From Candidatus Gastranaerophilales bacterium (GTDB lineage Bacteria; Cyanobacteriota; Vampirovibrionia; Gastranaerophilales; Gastranaerophilaceae), in NCBI GenBank assembly GCA_947624265.1, contig CANQJQ010000006.1, forward strand, positions 1 to 34,732: 34,732 nucleotides of DNA. The letters are read 5' to 3'. Below, in pieces: positions 1-7,206 of the stretch; the stretch's first letter is position 1; each line of letters starts with the position of its first letter. The translations under genes were made by a program, and so were the position numbers. The notes beneath the pieces are model-generated. The model saw only the letters and a program-made list of their open reading frames with translations. It did not search any database and was not told the DNA's origin.

Positions 1-361
1 GTTTTATCCCTTCAAAATCAGTTCCGTTTTCACTTATAACTCTTACATCTTTAAAACCTAATTTCTCGATAATATCTTTGTCAATTTCGGACTGTACAAA
101 GAAAGGAAGATTTTTATTAATTGCTTTTGCTGCAAAATCATCCCAATGGTCAGGGTGGTAATGAGTTAATATAACAGCATCAACATCCACAATTTTTTCA
201 ATAGAAATCGGTAGTTCAACTCTGGGCTGCCTTACATCTGAGTTTAAACCGACATCAAACCCGGGCATGTAGTCTTTTGGCATAAGCCACGGGTCTATTA
301 AAAATCTTTTATCATTGTATGTAATTATTATTGTAGCGCTTCTGATTTGATGAATTTTCAT
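1..361 (-). CDS. Metallo-beta-lactamase-fold hydrolase, C-terminus cut by the window edge
   Basis: The minus strand reads from an ATG at 361 through 120 codons to the window edge without a stop. Residues 65-73 read LTHYHPDHW, the HxHxDH zinc-binding signature of the metallo-beta-lactamase fold (His67, His69, Asp71, His72), and the preceding residues form the usual first strands (FLIDPWLMP). An SD (GAGGAG) sits just upstream of the start. In this superfamily the metal pair activates water for hydrolysis; short proteins with this opening are often annotated UlaG-like or MBL-fold hydrolases of unknown substrate. The gene is divergent from the gene starting at 498. Substrate cannot be told from the N-terminal third alone. 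Confidence 0.85.
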   Translation of the reverse strand, partial: MKIHQIRSATIIITYNDKRFLIDPWLMPKDYMPGFDVGLNSDVRQPRVELPISIEKIVDVDAVILTHYHPDHWDDFAAKAINKNLPFFVQSEIDKDIIEKLGFKDVRVISENGTDFEGIK

Positions 362-423
362 AGTTTTTCTCCTCTTTTTAAAAAATTATCATATATTTAA
401 TCAGAATGCAACTTGAAAAAGTA

Positions 424-452
424 TTGACATAATCAAGATGTTTTGCGATAGT
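424..452 (+). promoter_or_regulatory. Sigma-70-type promoter for the RHH/NifX-like gene
   Basis: A perfect -35 TTGACA (424-429) is followed after 17 bp by GATAGT (447-452), four of six matches to the -10 consensus. The predicted start is near 459, which favours a translation start at 498 over the upstream ATG at 438. Confidence 0.5.
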
Positions 453-497
453 TTAAATATGAAATGTTGCAATTCAAAATGGGGCGGTAAACGTGAA

Positions 498-1073
498 ATG
501 GCAGGACGAAAAAAGACCTGCCTGAAAAAAGTGCCGTTTACAAGAAGAATTAATGAAGATATTTTAAATATACTTAAAGATTATGCTAAAAGTCATAATA
601 TCACTGAAACCGAAGCATTGGAAAGTGCTATTTTATTACAGACAAATATAGAAAAATTAAAAGGAGATAAAGTTATGAAAATTTGTATTCCAACTAGTGG
701 TGGTAAATTATGCGCCCATTTTGGGCATTGTGATTCATTTACGATAGCGCAAATAAATCCGAGTACAAAAGAAATAATAAATATTGAAGAAAAAGTGCCG
801 GATGAAGGTATTTCCTGCCAAAGCACGAACTGGATAGCTTCTCAGGGCGTAAGTAAAGTTTTAGCAGGCGGAATGGGTACAAGACCTATGATGTCATTTA
901 TGCAAAACGGTATTGAAGTTGTTGCAGGCTGCCCTGAACTTCCTATAAGAGAGATATTAGAAAAATATTTGTCAAATACTCTTGAATCAGGTGAAAACTC
1001 TTGCGGCTCAGAAGGAAGCGACCACCATCACTGCCATCACCACGGTGAAGGGCATCCATGCCATAGAAACTAA
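498..1073 (+). CDS. Ribbon-helix-helix domain fused to a NifX/NifB-type (dinitrogenase Fe-Mo cofactor) domain
   Basis: The 191-residue product starts with a basic stretch and a sequence that fits a ribbon-helix-helix DNA-binding fold (about residues 12-52, KVPFTRRINEDILNILKDYA). From Met60 it continues with a Nitro_FeMo-Co domain: MKICIPTSGG at its start, HFGHC, then GGMGTRPM. The C-terminus is a metal-binding tail rich in His and Cys (DHHHCHHHGEGHPCH). Family members bind iron-sulfur or iron-molybdenum clusters; many occur outside nitrogen fixation with no assigned role. The start at 498 is chosen because the promoter at 424-452 should start transcripts after 438; an in-frame ATG at 459 is possible. 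A strong internal SD before the ATG at 675 suggests a second, shorter product. No nif genes are visible. Confidence 0.7.
   Translation: MAGRKKTCLKKVPFTRRINEDILNILKDYAKSHNITETEALESAILLQTNIEKLKGDKVMKICIPTSGGKLCAHFGHCDSFTIAQINPSTKEIINIEEKVPDEGISCQSTNWIASQGVSKVLAGGMGTRPMMSFMQNGIEVVAGCPELPIREILEKYLSNTLESGENSCGSEGSDHHHCHHHGEGHPCHRN
661..677 (+). promoter_or_regulatory. Internal ribosome binding site and start codon within the RHH/NifX-like gene
   Basis: AAGGAG at 661-666 lies 8 nt before an in-frame ATG at 675-677, exactly where the NifX-type domain begins. Translation from here would give a 132-residue free-standing domain from the same mRNA. Many family members are just this size, so two products from one frame are plausible. 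Confidence 0.5.
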
Positions 1074-1090
1074 ATTTTAAAAATATAATT

Positions 1091-1259
1091 TAATCTAGTG
1101 TCGCAACCTTCCGCTTGCTCATCGCAACCGTAAAGTTGCTCACCTTTTATAAACGCCACTCCAAAATTTCGCTTAGTTACACATACAGGCTCAATCATCC
1201 TCACTCCGTTGCGGTGTTTCGCTTTGTAACGTTCCTTATCGCGAAATTTTCTCGGACAT
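1091..1259 (+). repeat. Dispersed intergenic repeat, copy 1
   Basis: This non-coding stretch matches, in reverse orientation, the sequence at 22096-22209. Shared blocks include TGTCGCA, GTGCTCACCTTTTA-like (TTGCTCACCTTTTA here), CAAAATTTCGC, GTTCCT-AT and GCGAAATTTTCTCGGACA. Perfect 10-bp arms AAAATTTCGC (1163-1172) and GCGAAATTTT (1241-1250) form a stem; inner arms GTTACA (1176-1181) and TGTAAC (1225-1230) may extend it. Copy 1 has roughly 50 bases inside the stem-loop that copy 2 lacks. The stretch is locally richer in GC than its surroundings. Confidence 0.8.
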
Positions 1260-1291
1260 ACTTAGGCTTAATTTATAAGTACGGATTAATT

Positions 1292-1309
1292 TTGTTAACA
1301 AGTTAACAA
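1292..1309 (+). promoter_or_regulatory. Upstream operator of the metal-efflux operon
   Basis: TTGTTAAC-AA-GTTAACAA is an inverted repeat with 8-bp perfect arms, 16 bp before the -35 box. The core matches the second palindrome at 1353-1380, so both are likely bound by the MarR-type protein encoded just downstream. Confidence 0.6.
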
Positions 1310-1324
1310 AAATTAATCTAAGTA

Positions 1325-1353
1325 TTGACAATGTTTAAAAAAAGATAAATAAT
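1325..1353 (+). promoter_or_regulatory. Promoter of the marR-HMA-P-type ATPase operon
   Basis: TTGACA (1325-1330), a 17-bp spacer and AATAAT (1348-1353) form a strong sigma-70-type promoter between two GTTAAC palindromes. This placement suits repression of the operon by its own first gene product. Confidence 0.6.
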
Positions 1354-1380
1354 ATTATTGTTAACGAGTTAACAATAATA
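1353..1380 (+). promoter_or_regulatory. Downstream operator overlapping the promoter and transcription start
   Basis: A perfect inverted repeat with 13-bp arms (TATTATTGTTAAC, GA, GTTAACAATAATA). It touches the -10 box and covers the predicted transcription start. Its GTTAAC core repeats that of 1292-1309. Confidence 0.65.
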
Positions 1381-1388
1381 GAGGTTCT

Positions 1389-1859
1389 ATGCAAGAAAAA
1401 ATACTTAATACTCTGTTTAATCTGTTTGATATTACAAATCGGCTTGATGTTTTATATAAAGAAGAATTTGGTGATATTCTTACCAATTATACATATACTG
1501 AAATGCATACCATAGATGCAATAGGAAAAATAGAAAACCCAAATGTTACCAAAATTGCTCTGGCTTTAAATTTAACAAAAGCCGGTATCAGCAAAATTAT
1601 AAAAAAATTAACAGAAAAAAATGCCGTATTTGTGTATAAAAGTCCTGATAATAAAAAAGAGACATATTACAAATTAACAAAAAAAGGAAAAGAAGTCTTT
1701 GATAAGCATTTGAAAATGCACAAAAACTGGTGTGAACAAGATAAAATATTATTCAAACAGTTTAATAAAAAAGAATTAGAAACAACTTATAAAGTTTTAG
1801 ATAAATATTCCAAATCTTTGCAAAAAAGATTAGAAAATATAAAGGATAGTTTAAAATGA
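1389..1859 (+). CDS. MarR-family transcriptional regulator
   Basis: The 156-residue product has the size and layout of MarR repressors: N-terminal helix for dimerisation, a winged helix-turn-helix around residues 50-100 (VTKIALALNLTKAGISKIIKKL, then the wing with SPDNKKETYYKLTKKGKEVF), and a C-terminal dimer helix. It is the first gene of a three-gene operon with an HMA protein and a P-type ATPase, and its last codons overlap the next start (ATGA). The promoter upstream is flanked by two matching palindromes, so autoregulation is likely. MarR proteins usually sense small ligands; here a metal, or a compound linked to metal stress, is inferred. Cys115 in NWCEQD is the only obvious cysteine, so the sensing residues are not clear. 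Confidence 0.85.
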   Translation: MQEKILNTLFNLFDITNRLDVLYKEEFGDILTNYTYTEMHTIDAIGKIENPNVTKIALALNLTKAGISKIIKKLTEKNAVFVYKSPDNKKETYYKLTKKGKEVFDKHLKMHKNWCEQDKILFKQFNKKELETTYKVLDKYSKSLQKRLENIKDSLK

Positions 1860-2074
1860 AAAAAACGTACAAAATAGAAGTTGATTGTGCAAATTGTGCA
1901 AACTTGATGGAAGAAGCTGCAAAAAAGACAAACGGTGTTAAATCGGCAGTTGTTAATTTTATGACTCAAAAAATGGAAGTAGAGTTTTTTGATGATGCTG
2001 ATGAAAAAAAAGTTATGAAAGATGTATTAAAAAACTGTAAAAAAGTTGAAGAAGATTGTGAGATTTATATTTAA
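1856..2074 (+). CDS. Heavy-metal-associated (HMA) domain protein, CopZ-like metallochaperone
   Basis: This 72-residue protein has the HMA (ferredoxin-like) fold: an opening strand KTYKIEVDCANCANLMEEAAKK carrying the metal-binding CxxC (CANC), then GVKSAVVNF, and a final strand. It overlaps the upstream regulator gene by 4 nt and an AAGGAT SD lies about 10 nt before it. The following ATPase lacks its own N-terminal HMA domain, so this protein probably acts as its detached metal-binding module, handing metal to the membrane channel. The C-terminal half has two further cysteines (NCKKVEEDCE). Confidence 0.88.
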   Translation: MKKTYKIEVDCANCANLMEEAAKKTNGVKSAVVNFMTQKMEVEFFDDADEKKVMKDVLKNCKKVEEDCEIYI

Positions 2075-2091
2075 GGTTTAATAAATTTCTT

Positions 2092-3975
2092 ATGAATAAA
2101 AAACAAAAGAAAATGTTAATAAGGATAATTGTTGCATTTGTGCTTCTTATCGGATTTCATTTTATAAAGATGCAGGGTGTAATAAGATTTTTGGCGTATA
2201 TGCTTCCTTATTTCATAATAGGTTATGATATTTTAAAGAAAGCCATCAAAGGAATTATTAATCTTAAACCTTTTGATGAATCACTTCTTATGGCGGTTGC
2301 AACGCTTGGAGCTATAATTCTTGCTCTTTATAATGAAGCTCACGGGCATAACGGCGATTACGTTGAAGCAATAGCTGTAATGCTTTTTTATCAGGTAGGG
2401 GAGTTTTTTCAAAGTCTTGCGGTCTCTAAAAGCCGAAAAAATATATCGGAATTGATGGATATAAGGCCTGATTACGCAAATATTGAAATAAACGGCAAAT
2501 ATGAAAAGGTTGACCCTAATGAGGTTAAAATAGGTGATATAATAATAGTAACTGCAGGAGAAAAAGTTCCTTTAGACGGTATTGTTATTGAAGGCAATTC
2601 TTCTTTAAATACGGTTGCGCTTACAGGAGAAAGTGTTCCTCGTACTATAGGGGTTGGTGATGAAATTATATCGGGTTCTGTCAATTTAAACGGACTTTTA
2701 AAAGTAAGGGTTACAAAATCTTTTGGAGACTCAACAGTATCAAAAATATTAGAGCTTGTGGAAAATGCAAGTTCAAGAAAATCAAAATCCGAAGATTTTA
2801 TAGCCAAATTTGCAAGAGTTTATACTCCGTTTGTTGTTGTGTCCGCAATATTGCTTGCTTTATTACCGCCTTTAATCCGAATTTTATTTTTAGATTTACC
2901 TGCACTTTGGAATTTATGGATATATAGAGCTTTAATCTTTTTGGTTATAAGCTGTCCTTGTGCTTTAGTAGTAAGTATTCCGTTATCGTTCTTCGCCGGA
3001 ATCGGTGGTGCGTCTAAAGCGGGGATTTTAATTAAGGGCTCAAATTATTTAGAAACGCTTTCAAACGTTAAAACTGTTGTTTTTGATAAAACGGGAACTT
3101 TAACCAAAGGGGTGTTTGAAGTTAATGCTATTCATCACAGTAAAATTGAAGAAGATAAGTTACTTGAGTACGCAGCTTTGGCTGAAAGTGCAAGTTCACA
3201 TCCCATCGCCATAAGCCTTAAAAAGGCATACGGTAAAGAAATTGATTTATCACGAGTAAAAGATATTCAGGAAATAAGCGGTAACGGGATAATAGCAAAA
3301 ATAGATGACTTTGAAATTGTAGCCGGAAATGAAAAAATAATGGCAAAGTTCGGGATTGAACCTATCAGATGTCATTCTACGGGAACAATTATTCACATAG
3401 CCATAAATAACAACTACATGGGACATATTGTTATATCTGATGTTATTAAACCCGAATCTTTTAAGGCTATTGAAAACTTAAAAAAACTGGGAATTAAAAA
3501 ATTAATTATTTTAACGGGTGATTTAAGAAAAACAGCTAAAGAAGTTGCCGATAAACTTAAAATCAATGAATTTTATTCGGAATTGCTTCCTAATGACAAG
3601 CTCAATAAAGTAGAAGAAATAATTGACGGAAAAAATACCGTTGCATTTGTCGGGGATGGTATAAATGATGCGCCTGTTTTAACAAGAGCAGATGTCGGTA
3701 TTGCAATGGGGGCAATGGGTTCAGATGCGGCTATTGAAGCGGCGGATGTTGTTCTAATGGATGATAACCCTTTAAAGATAGCCGACGCAATAAATATTTC
3801 AAAAAAATGCTTAAGAATAGTCGGACAAAACATCTGTTTTGCACTTGGGATTAAATTTATATGTCTAGTTTTAGGGGCTATTGGTATTGCAAATATGTGG
3901 CTTGCTGTTTTTGCGGATGTCGGAGTTATGATAATATGTATACTTAATGCTCTTAGGACACTTTTTATTAAATAA
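2092..3975 (+). CDS. P1B-type heavy-metal-transporting ATPase, Zn/Cd/Pb type
   Basis: The 627-residue protein has the full set of P1B features: actuator-domain LTGES, membrane metal site CPC (288-290, in SCPCALVVS), phosphorylated Asp332 in DKTGTLTKG, the SSHPIA nucleotide-binding motif, and GDGINDAP near 521-528. The last helices read MWLAVFADVGV, with the conserved Asp of ZntA/CadA-like Zn(II)/Cd(II) exporters rather than the Asn/Tyr/Met pattern of copper pumps. There is no N-terminal HMA domain; that function seems to be carried by the separate gene at 1856. It would export divalent soft metals from the cytoplasm using ATP. No good SD precedes 2092; coupling to the upstream gene or a start at 2113 is possible. 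Confidence 0.9.
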   Translation: MNKKQKKMLIRIIVAFVLLIGFHFIKMQGVIRFLAYMLPYFIIGYDILKKAIKGIINLKPFDESLLMAVATLGAIILALYNEAHGHNGDYVEAIAVMLFYQVGEFFQSLAVSKSRKNISELMDIRPDYANIEINGKYEKVDPNEVKIGDIIIVTAGEKVPLDGIVIEGNSSLNTVALTGESVPRTIGVGDEIISGSVNLNGLLKVRVTKSFGDSTVSKILELVENASSRKSKSEDFIAKFARVYTPFVVVSAILLALLPPLIRILFLDLPALWNLWIYRALIFLVISCPCALVVSIPLSFFAGIGGASKAGILIKGSNYLETLSNVKTVVFDKTGTLTKGVFEVNAIHHSKIEEDKLLEYAALAESASSHPIAISLKKAYGKEIDLSRVKDIQEISGNGIIAKIDDFEIVAGNEKIMAKFGIEPIRCHSTGTIIHIAINNNYMGHIVISDVIKPESFKAIENLKKLGIKKLIILTGDLRKTAKEVADKLKINEFYSELLPNDKLNKVEEIIDGKNTVAFVGDGINDAPVLTRADVGIAMGAMGSDAAIEAADVVLMDDNPLKIADAINISKKCLRIVGQNICFALGIKFICLVLGAIGIANMWLAVFADVGVMIICILNALRTLFIK

Positions 3976-4003
3976 AAAAATCTTTATAGATTTCTCTATA
4001 AAG
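3969..4003 (-). terminator. Intrinsic terminator, best read on the minus strand (ruvB side)
   Basis: A perfect 9-bp stem CTTTATAGA / TCTATAAAG (3982-3990 and 3995-4003) with a 4-nt loop. On the minus strand it is followed by a run of T with one A; on the plus strand no T run follows. It lies between convergent genes and could stop ruvB transcripts before they enter the ATPase gene. Confidence 0.5.
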
Positions 4004-4025
4004 GCATTAAATTGTTGGAAATTTA

Positions 4026-4044
4026 ACATTATTATAAATAATGT
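4026..4044. repeat. Short perfect inverted repeat between convergent genes
   Basis: ACATTATT-ATA-AATAATGT has 8-bp perfect arms and a 3-nt centre. A second short stem (TAGCC-ACAT-GGCTA, 4101-4114) followed by TATTTT lies nearby and could act as a weak terminator for the plus-strand efflux operon. The rest of 4004-4150 holds no gene I can see. Confidence 0.3.
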
Positions 4045-4150
4045 ATAGTTCAAGTATTTGGAATGAGTTTATGATAAATCAATATTATCCAAATGTCTAT
4101 TAGCCACATGGCTATATTTTAAACGTTTTGAGAACTTTAAGAGCACAAAA

Positions 4151-5209
4151 TTAAAATAATGATTGCTGTATATCTATATTAGACAAGTTAAAACACTTGC
4201 AGGCATAGGGACTTAGTTTTCTTCCTCTTGGCGTTCTTTGGATAAACCCTTTTTGAACAAGGAAGGGTTCATATACATCTTCAATGGTTTTAACATCTTC
4301 GCCAAGCGCAGTAGCCAAAGTTTCTATACCGACGGGACCACCGTTATATTTTTCTGCAATAATTTTAATTAAAGCCCTATCCGTATTATCAAGCCCGAAT
4401 TTATCAATCTGTAAAATATCAAGAGCTTTATCCGCTGTTTTTTCATCAATAATTCCGTTGGATTTAACAATCGCGTAATCTCTGACTCTTTTAACAAGTC
4501 GGTTCGCAATTCTTGGTGTACCTCTTGAACGTTTGGCAATGGCGCTGGCTCCCTTTTCATCAATTTTAATATCTAAAATCCCCGCCGTGCGTTGTATAAC
4601 TTTAGTAAGTTCTTCATCTGTATAAAATTCAAGTCGGTGAATGATACCAAACCTGTCTCTTAATGGACCTGACAAGGCTCCTGCTTTTGTTGTTGCACCT
4701 ATTAACGTAAACTTAGGAATAGGGATTCTTATTGATTTAAGAGTCTGCGCTTTTCCTGTCGTCATATCAAGATAAAAATCTTCCATCGCCGGATATAATA
4801 TTTCTTCAGATATTTTATTCAGCCTGTGTATTTCATCTATAAATAATATATCGCCTGCTTTTAAAGACATAAGGATACCTATAATATCTCTCGGACGCTC
4901 TAAAGAAGGTGCCGAAGTAATTTTAATGTTGGAATTCATTTCTGTTGCTATAACCGTTGCAAGAGTCGTTTTTCCCAGTCCGGGTGGTCCGTAAAATAAT
5001 ATGTGATCTAATGGAAGTTCCCTTTTCTTTGAAGCTTCAATAGATATTTTTAAAGTTGATTTTAAAGCACTTTGCCCTACATATTCATCAAAATGTTTTG
5101 GACGTATATTAGATTCAAAAGACATATCATAGGAGGTTTCTTCCCCCGTTGTGTCTTCATTTTTATTTTTTTCAAATTTGATATTTTCGTCGTCGGATAT
5201 AATTGCCAA
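4151..5209 (-). CDS. ruvB: Holliday junction branch-migration helicase RuvB
   Basis: The 352-residue protein is a clear RuvB. It has Walker A GPPGLGKT (74-81), Walker B with IDEIH (124-128), the sensor/arginine-finger region with [18 protein letters not shown], sensor 2 in [17 protein letters not shown], and the C-terminal winged helix ending in [15 protein letters not shown]. RuvB hexamers drive DNA through RuvA-bound Holliday junctions in recombinational repair. The start codon is TTG at 5209, supported by AGGGG 8 nt upstream. An N-terminal tail of about 30 acidic and charged residues precedes the conserved core. ruvA and ruvC are not in the window. A small HTH gene lies 54 bp upstream on the same strand. 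Confidence 0.97.
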   Translation of the reverse strand: MAIISDDENIKFEKNKNEDTTGEETSYDMSFESNIRPKHFDEYVGQSALKSTLKISIEASKKRELPLDHILFYGPPGLGKTTLATVIATEMNSNIKITSAPSLERPRDIIGILMSLKAGDILFIDEIHRLNKISEEILYPAMEDFYLDMTTGKAQTLKSIRIPIPKFTLIGATTKAGALSGPLRDRFGIIHRLEFYTDEELTKVIQRTAGILDIKIDEKGASAIAKRSRGTPRIANRLVKRVRDYAIVKSNGIIDEKTADKALDILQIDKFGLDNTDRALIKIIAEKYNGGPVGIETLATALGEDVKTIEDVYEPFLVQKGFIQRTPRGRKLSPYACKCFNLSNIDIQQSLF

Positions 5210-5263
5210 GTTTTTTACCCCTAGGTTATTTTATATCATATCATAATATTATATGAATTTTCT

Positions 5264-5482
5264 TTATTTATCATTATTGTTTTTCGGAATAAATTTAATT
5301 TCATAACCTAATATATCTGCAATTATAAGCATTTCTCTATGAGTTATCGTTTCTTTTCTTAATTTGTTAGACAGATTTTGCATTGAGTATGGTTTATTTA
5401 ATCTTTTTGCAAGTGCATTCGCCAGTTCTGTTAAGCTAATATTTACATCAAGTAATAATTTTTTTAAATCATTAATTATCAT
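5264..5482 (-). CDS. Small helix-turn-helix protein
   Basis: A 72-residue protein that is almost entirely one helical DNA-binding unit: SLTELANALAKRLNKPYSMQNLSNKLRK followed by HREMLIIADILGYEIKFI. The pattern (sensing helix, recognition helix with QNLSNKL, then an IADILGY helix) resembles short XRE-like HTH proteins. GGAG lies 7 nt before the ATG. The gene sits between ruvB and the divergent peptide-biosynthesis cluster and faces away from that cluster, so it could regulate the shared intergenic region; this is inferred from position only. Confidence 0.7.
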   Translation of the reverse strand: MIINDLKKLLLDVNISLTELANALAKRLNKPYSMQNLSNKLRKETITHREMLIIADILGYEIKFIPKNNNDK

Positions 5483-5552
5483 AATAACTCCATTTATTCA
5501 TTTAAAATGATATTAATTAATTGATAATTAAATAAATATATATAATTAGCTA

Positions 5553-5584
5553 TTGACATTTAAATCATATAGTGTAAATATAAA
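5553..5584 (+). promoter_or_regulatory. Promoter region of the peptide-biosynthesis cluster
   Basis: TTGACA (5553-5558) is a perfect -35 box. The -10 is less clear: TAAATA follows after 16 bp, and TATAAA after 20 bp. No clear SD precedes the ATG at 5622. The stretch 5483-5552 is almost pure A/T with TTAATTAATTGATAATTAA repeats and no gene. Confidence 0.4.
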
Positions 5585-5621
5585 TAATATAATTTAGCGA
5601 TGTAAATATAAGTTAATATTT

Positions 5622-6992
5622 ATGACTAATAAACTTGAAGTAGAACCGTATATATCAAACAGCAGTTATTTTTTTGAACAAAAAAATTCACGCTGTTATA
5701 TAGTGAATGAGAAAAAGCATTGTGAATTAATTTTAGATGGTGTGTTTGCTGATTTATGGTATATAATTTTGAAGACTCAAAATTATAATGAGGTAAAAGA
5801 GTATGCTAAATCAAGAAATATAGCTGATAATCTTGATGAATTTATAGAAGAATTAAAATTTACCGGAATTATTAAAAATGAATATGATATTCACGATATA
5901 AAAGAAAAAAAAGTCTACATTCCTAGTGAACTTGATGATAATATTTACAAAAAAGAACATTCAGAAAAATTCGAGTGGTTCTATAAACATCATCTTATAA
6001 ATTTTTTTACTTTTGAATTATCTTATAAATGTAATCTTAATTGTAAGCATTGTTATAACGATAAAGACATGATGGAAAAAAGTATTGATTTTGAAACTGC
6101 AAAATCAATTATCGATGATGCAATTAAAATTGGTGCTAAAATATTTTCTTTTACTAATGGGGAGTGTACAATACATCCTGACTTATTAAAAATATTGAAA
6201 TATCTTCGTGAGAAAAGAAAATCATTTCAGTTAATTACAAATGGGCAGAAATTAAGTGAAGATAAAGATTTTTTTGAAGAAATTGTTAGATTATATCCAA
6301 ATTTGATAAGAATTAGCTTATATAGTATGGACACTAAAATTCACGATAATATAACAGGAGTTAAAGGTTCACAAGAAAAAACAATTGATGCAATTAAAAA
6401 ATTACTGTCACGAAATGTTCCTGTTTGTATTAACTATTTTCAATTAAGTTTAAATAAAGATTGTATTAATGATGTACGAAAATTTAGTGAAGAAGTCGGG
6501 GCTGTATTTAGTCCGGGGGCACATTTTATTTATAATAAGAAAAATAATAATATTGATACGGCTGTTACGGATGAGCAAATATATAGTTCTTATATTGACA
6601 AAAATTCGTCATTATATTGTTTATTAGAACAGAAAAACCATTGTTTTACTGATAAAGAAGCACCTCTTTGCGGTGCGGTCATTAATCTTGCCGTTAATCC
6701 GTTTTTAGATGTAGTTCCTTGCGCGGCTTTACGTTATAAATTAGGAAATTTAAAAGAAAAAACTTTGGAAAATATATTTAATAACGAATATAAAAAATTT
6801 GTGGAAATATTTAAAACAAAAAATTTAAAAGATTGTATAAATTGTGAATTTTTTGAACATTGTTTTTATCTTCCCTGCATGGGGATGTATGAAAACGGAT
6901 TTTTAAAAAAATCTGATATATGCTGCAAGTTTACCAAAATTAGAATGGAAGTATTAAAGGAGCAAGGTAAACTTTTAAACTGTCAAAAATAG
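5622..6992 (+). CDS. Radical SAM/SPASM peptide maturase with N-terminal PqqD-like recognition domain
   Basis: The 456-residue enzyme has three parts. Residues about 20-88 look like a PqqD-like RiPP recognition element (GVFADLWYIILKTQNYNEVKEY, then DEFIEELKFTGII). The radical SAM core carries Cys137, Cys141 and Cys144 (CNLNCKHC) and a GGE-like TNGE segment. The C-terminal SPASM region has Cys350, Cys367, Cys405, Cys408, Cys414, Cys419, Cys434 and Cys435, enough for two auxiliary iron-sulfur clusters. Such enzymes make thioether, C-C or other crosslinks or epimerise residues in precursor peptides. The gene lies 41 bp before a short Cys-rich peptide gene with a strong SD, the likely substrate. 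Which residues it modifies cannot be told from sequence. Confidence 0.88.
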   Translation: MTNKLEVEPYISNSSYFFEQKNSRCYIVNEKKHCELILDGVFADLWYIILKTQNYNEVKEYAKSRNIADNLDEFIEELKFTGIIKNEYDIHDIKEKKVYIPSELDDNIYKKEHSEKFEWFYKHHLINFFTFELSYKCNLNCKHCYNDKDMMEKSIDFETAKSIIDDAIKIGAKIFSFTNGECTIHPDLLKILKYLREKRKSFQLITNGQKLSEDKDFFEEIVRLYPNLIRISLYSMDTKIHDNITGVKGSQEKTIDAIKKLLSRNVPVCINYFQLSLNKDCINDVRKFSEEVGAVFSPGAHFIYNKKNNNIDTAVTDEQIYSSYIDKNSSLYCLLEQKNHCFTDKEAPLCGAVINLAVNPFLDVVPCAALRYKLGNLKEKTLENIFNNEYKKFVEIFKTKNLKDCINCEFFEHCFYLPCMGMYENGFLKKSDICCKFTKIRMEVLKEQGKLLNCQK

Positions 6993-7033
6993 ATTAGAAA
7001 AGTATCAATAAAAGAAACTGAAAGGAAGTAGTA

Positions 7034-7168
7034 ATGAAAGAAAAAACAAAAAATTTAAAAGTGAACAAACTAAAATTTATAAAAGAATCTCGTATTAAAC
7101 ATGAAATAATAGCAGGAGGTTGTACCAGCTGTTCAGGTTGTTGGAAGGGAACTCAGCATAACTGTTAA
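7034..7168 (+). CDS. RiPP precursor peptide with Gly-Gly step and Cys-rich core
   Basis: This short gene encodes 44 residues: a Lys-rich leader (MKEKTKNLKVNKLKF...HEIIA), a Gly28-Gly29 pair, and a 15-residue tail CTSCSGCWKGTQHNC with Cys30, Cys33, Cys36 and Cys44. The SD AGGAAG lies 5 nt before the ATG. It lies between a radical SAM/SPASM enzyme with a recognition domain and a YcaO protein, 41 bp and 38 bp from each. Gly-Gly followed by a Cys/Ser/Thr-rich core is the usual layout of precursors cut by C39-type proteases and of azole-forming (YcaO) substrates. The CxxCxxC spacing with Ser, Thr and Gly between is typical of substrates for either enzyme type. I do not recognise the family. Confidence 0.85.
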   Translation: MKEKTKNLKVNKLKFIKESRIKHEIIAGGCTSCSGCWKGTQHNC

Positions 7169-7206
7169 TTTGCCCTTTTTCTTTATATTTTCTATGTTGA
7201 GGAAGT

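Noticed and set aside
1074-1260. Possible small RNA or riboswitch in the repeat before the metal-efflux operon
   Set aside because: The structure is shared with an unrelated intergenic site in opposite orientation, so a mobile repeat explains it better than a gene-specific control element.
1115-1306. 63-residue reading frame in the gap before the MarR gene
   Set aside because: It lies within the dispersed repeat and runs into the upstream operator, has no SD, and the partner copy at 22096-22209 does not keep the frame.
7110-7120. AGGAGG-like sequence inside the precursor gene
   Set aside because: It simply encodes the Gly-Gly step (GGAGGT); no start codon follows at a usable distance.
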